Source: an uncultured Planctomycetaceae bacterium
GTDB lineage: Bacteria; Planctomycetota; Planctomycetia; Pirellulales; Pirellulaceae
DNA length: 5,372 bases
Reading direction: 5' to 3'
Assembly: GCA_903921945.1 (NCBI GenBank)
Contig: CAIXSC010000067.1
Span: forward strand, 1-5,372
Shown here: piece by piece, positions 1-4,878 of the stretch
Numbering within the stretch: the stretch's first letter is position 1
Layout of the letters: each line of letters starts with the position of its first letter
Translations under genes and position numbers: made by a program
The notes under the pieces: generated by a model
The model's database searches: none
What the model saw: the letters and a program-made list of their open reading frames with translations, nothing else
Told to the model about the DNA's origin: nothing

Positions 1-124
1 CGCCGGTGACCGCCGCCGCTCCCTCTCGCGGCGCCGCGACGCGTTCCCGTCGCCAGAGACTGCCCGCGACTCCGATCAGTACCGCTAGGCAGGCCGCCAG
101 AAAGAGCCAATCGCGTTTCCCCAT
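1..124 (-). CDS. Membrane-anchored or secreted protein, N-terminal fragment (gene runs off the left edge)
   Basis: Reading the minus strand from the ATG at 124-122 gives 41 codons with no stop before the window ends. The visible protein starts MGKRDWLFLAAC, has a hydrophobic stretch at about residues 6-22 ending near VAGS, then RRER and an Ala/Pro-rich stretch. Two basic residues before the hydrophobic core, and a basic stop-transfer-like RRER after it, fit an uncleaved signal anchor; a cleavable signal peptide is possible. An AAAGG ribosome binding site lies 6 bases before the ATG, which supports this start. The gene is divergent from the membrane protein gene at 304. The function cannot be inferred because no conserved domain is inside the window. 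The fragment is short, so a chance open frame in GC-rich DNA is not excluded, but the start signal and membrane segment together argue for a real gene. Confidence 0.62.
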   Translation of the reverse strand, partial: MGKRDWLFLAACLAVLIGVAGSLWRRERVAAPREGAAAVTG

Positions 125-130
125 GACGTA

Positions 131-135
131 CCTTT
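131..135 (-). promoter_or_regulatory. Ribosome binding site of the left-edge minus-strand gene
   Basis: The minus strand reads AAAGG here, 6 bases before the ATG at 124-122. It is the main support for calling the partial gene and for placing its start. Confidence 0.5.
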
Positions 136-303
136 ACGAGATTAAGGGTCGGTTTGCGGCTGCCTGCGAGCGGATTCCGCACGAGGTTCGGCTCCGCGAT
201 CCGGCCCGAACGACCCTGCGGAGGAATCGATCCCAAGGCGTGCCACCACCCACCGTTTGCGATACGATACGCCCGACAAGGCAAGGTGCGAGACGGCCGT
301 ATT

Positions 304-1710
304 ATGCCACAAGAAACCGACGAAATCATCGAAGCTGTGCCTGTCTTGCCGACTCCACCGCTGCGGCAAGGCGAATCGCTTCCCCTACTGGGCCCGCGTT
401 CGACTGGCAGGTCGCCGCAGACAGAGGCGTCGTTTTCCGCCGACCGCGCGCCCATGGTCGATGCGCCGCTGGTTGACTTGCCAGGGAGCGAAACACTGGC
501 GGTCGATGCGCCCGTGGTCGACGCGCCGCCGGTGCGGTTGTTCGAGGCGGAGGCGATCTACTCGGCGGAGGCGATCGAGGAGCGGGTGGAGATTGTCATC
601 GAGCGGTCCTGGTTGGGCCGAACGCGTGACCGAGTGGGGTCGGCGTTGGAGTGGCTGTTTGGGCTGGCGAGTTTATTCGTGGGGCTGGCGGTGTTGGCGA
701 CCTTTCCGGTCGTGCAGTTGCTGAGCCTGGGTTATTTGTTGGAGGCGAGCGGTCGGGTCGCGCGGAGCGGGCGGTTGCGGGATGGCTTTGTCGGTGTGCG
801 GAAGGCGGCGCGGGTGGGCGGCGTGGTGCTTGGCGCTTGGCTCACGTTTTGGCCGCTGCGGCTCGTCGCGGATTTATCGTATTCGTCGTGGCTGATTGAA
901 CCGGCGGGCAGCGCGGCGGTTCGGTGGCGAGTCGCTTTGGTGTTGTTGACCGCGGTGATGGTCTGGCATTTAGGGTGGGCCTGTTTTCGTGGCGGCCGCC
1001 TGCGGCATTTTCTGTGGCCGGCTCCGATCGCCTTCGTGCGTCGATGGTGGCGCGGCGGGATGTACGGCGAGGCCCGCGATCGGTTGGCCGAATTCATCGC
1101 CAGTTTGCACCTCACGCATTACCTGTCGCTTGGGGCACGCGGCTTCGCGGGCGCCGCGGCTTGGCTGGTTTTGCCTGTCCTCATGTTGATCGCCTCGTTT
1201 CGCTTGCCAGATGGTCCAGCGGCGCTTTGCGGTCTGCTGGGACTTGTGAGCCTTCCGCTGGTCGCGTTGTATTTGCCGTTCCTGCAGGCGCAATTCGCCA
1301 GCGAGAACCGTTTGGTCGCGATGTTTGATGTGGGGCGGGTGAGGCAGGCTTTCAGACGGGCGCCGCTCGCGTTTTGGTTCGCGTTGCTGGTGCTGTTGGC
1401 GTTCGCCTTGCCGCCGTTTCTGCTCAAGATCGAATTCGTGGAACGGGAGATCGCGGGCGTGGAGAGCTTGGTGTTCGTGGCCTTGATCGCGCCCGCGAGG
1501 CTGTTGGCCGGTTGGGCTTTGGGGCGCGGACGCCAACGTGCCCTGCCACGTTTTTTTCTCGTCCGGTGGTTCAGCCGCTTGGGGATGCTGCCACTGGCGA
1601 TCGTCTACGCGGTGGTTGTCTCGCTGAGCCGTTACACGTCGTGGTACGGTTCGTGGAGCCTCTTCGAGCAGCACGCGTTTTTATTGCCGGCGCCATTTTT
1701 GGGTTTGTGA
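304..1710 (+). CDS. Conserved-type polytopic membrane protein of unknown function, upstream partner of the S41 peptidase
   Basis: This is a 468-residue protein. Residues 1-105 are soluble, Pro/Glu/Asp-rich and probably disordered, with three VDAP motifs at about residues 52, 67 and 72. From about residue 115 there are roughly eight hydrophobic segments (about 115-143, 172-192, 208-226, 280-298, 305-327, 352-374, 387-405 and 424-442). A basic stretch after the first segment, GYLLEASGRVARSGRLRDGF, recalls multi-pass proteins of the DUF4013 kind that carry a GYL-type motif, but this is only a resemblance. I do not recognise a named family and see no catalytic motif. The frame is open upstream to 154, but the ATG at 304 is preferred: the 50 residues before it look like non-coding translation. 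No clear Shine-Dalgarno precedes 304. The stop overlaps the ribosome binding site of the next gene, so the two are probably co-translated. A role as partner, regulator or substrate of the protease is inference from position only. Confidence 0.88.
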   Translation: MPQETDEIIEAVPVLPTPPLRQGESLPLLGPRSTGRSPQTEASFSADRAPMVDAPLVDLPGSETLAVDAPVVDAPPVRLFEAEAIYSAEAIEERVEIVIERSWLGRTRDRVGSALEWLFGLASLFVGLAVLATFPVVQLLSLGYLLEASGRVARSGRLRDGFVGVRKAARVGGVVLGAWLTFWPLRLVADLSYSSWLIEPAGSAAVRWRVALVLLTAVMVWHLGWACFRGGRLRHFLWPAPIAFVRRWWRGGMYGEARDRLAEFIASLHLTHYLSLGARGFAGAAAWLVLPVLMLIASFRLPDGPAALCGLLGLVSLPLVALYLPFLQAQFASENRLVAMFDVGRVRQAFRRAPLAFWFALLVLLAFALPPFLLKIEFVEREIAGVESLVFVALIAPARLLAGWALGRGRQRALPRFFLVRWFSRLGMLPLAIVYAVVVSLSRYTSWYGSWSLFEQHAFLLPAPFLGL

Positions 1711-1712
1711 GG
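1709..1712 (+). promoter_or_regulatory. Ribosome binding site overlapping the upstream stop codon
   Basis: GAGG overlaps the TGA stop (1708-1710) of the membrane protein gene and sits 6 bases before the peptidase ATG at 1719. It fixes that start, although the frame is open back to 1374, and it implies translational coupling. Confidence 0.7.
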
Positions 1713-1718
1713 TCCCTG

Positions 1719-3113
1719 ATGCTCGCCCGCAATTTTGTGATTCTCGGATTGACCGCGGCGGTGGCGCTGGCGTGCTACCAAAAAGCCCAATGGAACCGCC
1801 ACGCGGCCACGCTGAGCGAGGCGATGACGCTGGTGGAACGCAACTTTGTCGAACCGGTCGATCAGCGGACGCTCTACGAGAACGCGATGCGCGGGCTCGT
1901 CGAACACCTCGATGAGCACTCGGGTTACATCGCGCCCGGCGACTACGAGGATTTTCAGCGTTCGTTGGATCAGCGGTTTGGCGGCATCGGCGTGCGGATT
2001 GAACGCAAACCGGCCGCGCTGGAGTTGACCATCCGTGGCTTGATCGCCAACTCGCCAGCGGCCAAAGCGGGGCTGCGCGCGGGCGATCTGATCACCGCGA
2101 TCGACGGCCAGGTGCTCGACGATCGCCCGCTGCGTGAAATCGTGAAGCGGATCCATGGCCCGATCGGCTCGCAGGTGATCTTGTCGCTACGCCGTGCCGG
2201 CGTCGCTGCGCCGTTCGATGTGGTTGTGATTCGCGACGAAATCCAAACCGATTCCGTGCTTGGCGATACCCGCCGCGCCGATGGCACCTGGGATTTCTTC
2301 CTCGCGGACCATCCCCGGATCGCTTTGATGCGAATCACGACGTTCGGCGAGCGCACCGCCGACGAACTGCGCGCGGCGCTCAACGCGACGAATGCCGGCG
2401 GCGAACGGGCGGAGGCTGTGATTATCGACCTGCGGGACAACGCCGGAGGGCTGCTCACCGCCGCCGTCCAAGCCGCCGACATGCTGCTCGACAGCGGCCT
2501 GATCGTCAGCACGCGAGGACGCGACGGCACCGAGACCCGTCGCTATGCGGCCCGCCCTGATCTAGTTCTACCCGCGAACATCCCGCTCGCGGTGCTCATC
2601 AATCACAACTCGGCCAGCGCCAGCGAAATCCTCGCCGCCTGCCTGCAAGATCACGGTCGCGCCCGCGTGATCGGCGAACGCAGTTTCGGTAAAGGCACCG
2701 TGCAGAACATCATTCCGCTGGAGGGCGGTCGCAGCGCCCTGAAACTCACCACCGCCAGCTATTGGCGGCCTAACAACAAAAACATCCATCGCCGCAAAGA
2801 GGCGCGGGACACGGATGACTGGGGCGTTTCGCCGGACGCCGACAACACCGTGATCATCGATCCCAAACAATGGGAACGGATCGTCCGCTATCGGCTCCAC
2901 CGCGACGACGCCGGGAGTACGCCGGACGAACCCCGGACTGGCGACGCCAATCCCAGCGAGCCAAGCGAGCCGCGGACCAACCCAAATGAGCCGGCCAAGA
3001 ATGAGGCGAGCGACAGCGACGATGGCGAGTCGTCCGAGTCGAACGAGCCGCCCGTGCCCGTCCAAGACCCGCAGTTGCTCCGAGCCATCGAACTCGTGCG
3101 AGCGAAACGCTGA
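1719..3113 (+). CDS. ctpA: C-terminal processing peptidase, S41 family, with PDZ domain and acidic disordered insert
   Basis: This 464-residue serine endopeptidase would trim or degrade periplasmic or membrane-associated proteins from their C-termini. Residues 4-19 form a hydrophobic export signal or anchor; Cys19 after VALA is a weak lipobox candidate. Residues 30-85 match the family's N-terminal helical region (YENAMRGLVEHLDEHSGYI). A PDZ domain follows at about 86-170, with FGGIGVRIE, SPAAKAGLRAGDLI and AIDG. The peptidase core covers about 172-390, with IDLRDNAGG at 236-244. The catalytic Ser is taken as Ser300 in NSASASE, the general base as Lys325 in FGKGTVQ, and Gln329 as its helper. 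The Ser-Lys and Ser-Gln spacings of 25 and 29 are those of E. coli Prc and B. subtilis CtpB. DWGVSPD at 367-373 closes the core. Residues 397-449 are a low-complexity Glu/Asp/Ser/Pro/Asn stretch, followed by a terminal helix, DPQLLRAIELVR. The enzyme should be active because the dyad is intact. Substrates are unknown. Confidence 0.96.
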   Translation: MLARNFVILGLTAAVALACYQKAQWNRHAATLSEAMTLVERNFVEPVDQRTLYENAMRGLVEHLDEHSGYIAPGDYEDFQRSLDQRFGGIGVRIERKPAALELTIRGLIANSPAAKAGLRAGDLITAIDGQVLDDRPLREIVKRIHGPIGSQVILSLRRAGVAAPFDVVVIRDEIQTDSVLGDTRRADGTWDFFLADHPRIALMRITTFGERTADELRAALNATNAGGERAEAVIIDLRDNAGGLLTAAVQAADMLLDSGLIVSTRGRDGTETRRYAARPDLVLPANIPLAVLINHNSASASEILAACLQDHGRARVIGERSFGKGTVQNIIPLEGGRSALKLTTASYWRPNNKNIHRRKEARDTDDWGVSPDADNTVIIDPKQWERIVRYRLHRDDAGSTPDEPRTGDANPSEPSEPRTNPNEPAKNEASDSDDGESSESNEPPVPVQDPQLLRAIELVRAKR

Positions 3114-3212
3114 ACGGTCCGCTTGGCGGGAAGGCCAGTGATCCAGCGGAGCGGCGATGGGGATGGTGATGGCGAGGTGTCGCGTTCGCGGAGCGGCGAT
3201 GGCGAGGTCGTG
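3114..3212. repeat. Convergent spacer with a duplicated GC-rich module
   Basis: This 99-base gap separates the convergent stops of the peptidase and the small membrane protein. The 15-mer GCGGAGCGGCGATGG occurs at 3146-3160 and again at 3188-3202, and GATGGCGAGGT occurs at 3168-3178 and 3198-3208. The first unit is longer because of extra GATGG-like repeats at 3156-3172. It looks like a degenerate local tandem duplication. I saw no convincing terminator hairpin with a T tract on either strand. Confidence 0.6.
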
Positions 3213-3605
3213 CTAACGAAGAGGCGTCGGTGGAACGCGTTCGAAGTCGTAACGCTTTAGTTCCGTGACCAGAAACGCGCTGCCCAGTGTCAAGAACACA
3301 AAGGACAGCACGAGCATCCACAGGTAGACGTTGACGGGCGGCTTGGGCGGCTTGGGCTTCGGTGTGGTGTCTTTCTTGCCCTTTTGCGGAACAATCGCCG
3401 GCGTGCTTGCCGCATTCGGATCGGCAGTTGCCGCCCCGCTAGCAAGCGTGCCGCTCGCGAATGTGTCCCCGGCATCTGGTGACGCTGAGGCGGGATCCCC
3501 GATCGCATCGCCAGCAGGAAAGGAAAAGTCGGGGCCGGCGGCGTTGGGAGCCGTCGGTCCGATCGGATCAAACGCGGAAAAATCGGGATCGTTGCCGGTA
3601 GCCAT
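3213..3605 (-). CDS. Small single-pass membrane protein with disordered Ala/Asp/Pro-rich N-terminal region
   Basis: This is a 130-residue protein. Residues 1-75 are low in complexity and rich in Ala, Asp, Pro, Gly and Ser (for example DPIGPTAP), so probably disordered. Residues 76-90 form a Lys/Pro-rich stretch (KKDTTPKPKPPKPP). One transmembrane helix follows at about 93-115 (VYLWMLVLSFVFLTLGSAFL), then a short tail, TELKRYDFERVPP. By the positive-inside rule the Lys/Pro stretch should be cytoplasmic, putting the long N-terminal region inside and the tail outside, although the tail is also basic. The chosen start is the ATG at 3605, preceded by GAGG at a 4-base spacing; a TTG 12 codons further upstream is possible but less likely. 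It is convergent with the peptidase and divergent from the epimerase. Small proteins of this build are, from memory, common in planctomycetes. The function is unknown and I see no enzymatic motif. Confidence 0.8.
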   Translation of the reverse strand: MATGNDPDFSAFDPIGPTAPNAAGPDFSFPAGDAIGDPASASPDAGDTFASGTLASGAATADPNAASTPAIVPQKGKKDTTPKPKPPKPPVNVYLWMLVLSFVFLTLGSAFLVTELKRYDFERVPPTPLR

Positions 3606-3609
3606 ATTT

Positions 3610-3613
3610 CCTC
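3610..3613 (-). promoter_or_regulatory. Ribosome binding site of the small membrane protein gene
   Basis: The minus strand reads AGAGG followed by AAAT and the ATG at 3605-3603. The spacing is short but usable. It favours this start over the TTG at 3641. Confidence 0.5.
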
Positions 3614-3655
3614 TTTTCGGGAATTGTGATTCCGTTTCCAAAGGCCGTCAAGCAA

Positions 3656-3684
3656 AAGCAACTCGATGGCCAAGTTGCTTGGCC
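3656..3684. repeat. Overlapping, mutually exclusive inverted repeats in the divergent intergenic region
   Basis: AAGCAACT (3656-3663) is perfectly complementary to AGTTGCTT (3673-3680), giving an 8-bp stem with a 9-base loop. GGCCAAG (3668-3674) is perfectly complementary to CTTGGCC (3678-3684), giving a 7-bp stem with a 3-base loop. The arms overlap, so only one can form at a time. A further CAAGCAA at 3649-3655 can pair with TTGCTTG at 3675-3681. The block lies between the divergent starts at 3605 and 3840. No T tract follows, so it is not a standard terminator. It could be an operator or a leader structure; no function is shown. Confidence 0.45.
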
Positions 3685-3839
3685 GCCTGATCCCGCTAAC
3701 CGTTACGACCCGCCGTCGCTGGTTGGGCCGGCTTTTTTCGGGGCGGTGGCGGAGACGCTTGGGGCTACGCTTTTCGCTCCGATCGCGCACACTGGGGTTC
3801 TCAGATTTCAGGGCCGGATTTCCGCGAGTTCACCGATTT

Positions 3840-4673
3840 ATGTTGCTTGGCTACAACACGAACGGGTTGGCCCATCACGATCCGATCCAAGCGGTCGAAT
3901 TGCTGTCTCGGATCGGCTATCGCAGCGTGGCGCTCACCGTCGACCACGGCTGCCTGAATCCATTCGCCCCGGACTTTCCGGCCCAAATCGCACGGATGGA
4001 AGCGACGCTCGCCCGCGCCGGTTTTCGCCATGTCTTGGAAACCGGCGCCCGCTTTCTGCTCGATCCATGGCAGAAACACGAGCCGACGCTCATGACGGCG
4101 GATCGCCTGGGCCGGTCGCGACGGGTCGATTTCCTTTGCCAAATGATCGCCCTTGCCAAGCGATTGGGCAGCGATTGCGTCTCGTTCTGGTCCGGCATTT
4201 TGCGCGACGACGCATCAGTCGAGCGGGCCTTTGAGCGGTTGGTGGAAGGATTGCAACCGGTGCTCGACGCCGCGGCGGCCGCCGACGTCGTGCTGGGCTT
4301 CGAGCCCGAGCCGGGCATGTTCATCGATACCATGGCGCGGTTCGACGAACTGACTGAGCGGATTCGCGCGCCCGCCCACTTTCAATTGACTCTGGATATC
4401 GGGCACCTGCATTGCCAGGGCGAAACTCCGCTGGGCGACTACATCCAACGGTACGCGCCACGTTTGGTGAATATCCACTTGGAAGACATGCGCGTTGGCG
4501 TCCACGAACATCTGATGTTCGGTGAAGGAGAGATCGATTTTCCGGCCGTCATGACCGCTCTCCGGTCGGCCGGATTCCGTGGCGGTGTGCATGTGGAACT
4601 CAGCCGCCATAGCCACGACGGCGTGCGTGCGGCGCAGCACGCCTTCCGCTTCCTCAACCCTTTTGTAGGGTGA
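3840..4673 (+). CDS. Sugar phosphate isomerase/epimerase-type TIM-barrel protein
   Basis: This 277-residue cytoplasmic protein belongs to the xylose isomerase-like TIM-barrel superfamily (AP endonuclease 2 fold). The start MLLGYNTNGLAHHD runs directly into the first barrel strand. Probable metal ligands are Glu155 in FEPEPGM, Asp186 in LTLDIGH, His213 in NIHLED and Glu253 in HVELSRHSHD. Their order and spacing are close to the ligands Glu152, Asp185, His211 and Glu246 of D-tagatose 3-epimerase, which supports a divalent-metal isomerase or epimerase. The HEHLMFGEGEIDF stretch at 222-234 is also typical of the superfamily. The substrate cannot be read from the sequence. The ATG at 3840 is chosen because the preceding 58 in-frame residues (from 3666) are very Arg-rich and unlike the family. 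No clear Shine-Dalgarno precedes it. The gene stands alone on this strand, with a hairpin 18 bases after its stop. The family call is secure; the reaction is open. Confidence 0.93.
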   Translation: MLLGYNTNGLAHHDPIQAVELLSRIGYRSVALTVDHGCLNPFAPDFPAQIARMEATLARAGFRHVLETGARFLLDPWQKHEPTLMTADRLGRSRRVDFLCQMIALAKRLGSDCVSFWSGILRDDASVERAFERLVEGLQPVLDAAAAADVVLGFEPEPGMFIDTMARFDELTERIRAPAHFQLTLDIGHLHCQGETPLGDYIQRYAPRLVNIHLEDMRVGVHEHLMFGEGEIDFPAVMTALRSAGFRGGVHVELSRHSHDGVRAAQHAFRFLNPFVG

Positions 4674-4691
4674 TGGTTGCACTATTAGTTG

Positions 4692-4730
4692 TGGGCTCGA
4701 GCCCCGACATTGTCTCGGCTAGCCCATTTT
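4692..4730 (+). terminator. Candidate weak intrinsic terminator after the epimerase gene
   Basis: TGGGCT (4692-4697) pairs with AGCCCA (4721-4726), and the adjoining CGAG (4698-4701) pairs with CTCG (4714-4717), leaving a 3-base bulge and a 12-base loop. TTTT follows directly at 4727-4730. It begins 18 bases after the epimerase stop, a suitable position. The T tract is short. The palindrome GGGCTCGAGCCC at 4693-4704 offers a competing fold. Confidence 0.38.
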
Positions 4731-4758
4731 CCCACCGCCTTGCTGCGATTTTCAAAGC

Positions 4759-4784
4759 GCGCGGCTTGTGACGGCTTGCCGCGC
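4759..4784. repeat. GC-rich inverted repeat upstream of the LEPR-XLL protein gene
   Basis: GCGCGGC (4759-4765) and GCCGCGC (4778-4784) are perfect reverse complements around a 12-base loop. It lies 95 bases before the start at 4879. No T run follows on the plus strand. It could be an operator or part of a leader. The remaining intergenic sequence from 4785 to 4866 shows no promoter I can recognise. Confidence 0.35.
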
Positions 4785-4866
4785 CAAATAGACTCGCCTG
4801 CGTGCGAAACCGCTCAGTGTCGTTTACGAGCATCGCACACTCGATCGAAAACGCCTCGTCACAACG

Positions 4867-4872
4867 GGTGAT
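4867..4872 (+). promoter_or_regulatory. Ribosome binding site of the LEPR-XLL protein gene
   Basis: GGTGAT matches the 3' part of the full Shine-Dalgarno consensus AGGAGGTGAT and lies 6 bases before the ATG at 4879. It supports that start over the in-frame ATG at 4885. Confidence 0.45.
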
Positions 4873-4878
4873 TTGTTT

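Noticed and set aside
6..476. Plus-strand frame of 156 codons at the left end
   Set aside because: It crosses the divergent intergenic region and the start of the membrane protein gene in another frame, and it is Arg-rich without domains.
456..527. Three 12-base GGTCGAYGCGCC copies
   Set aside because: They encode the VDAP motifs of the disordered N-terminal region of the membrane protein in frame, so they are explained as protein-level repeats and are not treated as a separate DNA element.
970..1674. Minus-strand open frame of 234 codons inside the membrane protein gene
   Set aside because: Its product is rich in Arg, Gln, Pro and His, a typical antisense reading of a Leu/Ala/Val-rich membrane gene in GC-rich DNA.
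2568..3065. Minus-strand frame of 165 codons antisense to the peptidase
   Set aside because: It is fully covered by the catalytic half of the peptidase, which carries intact active-site motifs in the plus frame.
3724..3740. GGGCCGGCTTTTTT as an intrinsic terminator
   Set aside because: The only self-complementary part before the T run is the 6-base palindrome GCCGGC, which cannot form a stem with a loop. The position upstream of the epimerase also makes no sense for a plus-strand terminator.
4675..4712. tRNA-like T-arm: GTGGGCTCGAGCCCC with a TCGA core
   Set aside because: No cloverleaf can be built: the upstream 60 bases are the end of the epimerase coding sequence, the loop lacks the TTC start, and no acceptor stem or CCA is found. 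It is better read as a palindrome within the hairpin after the gene.
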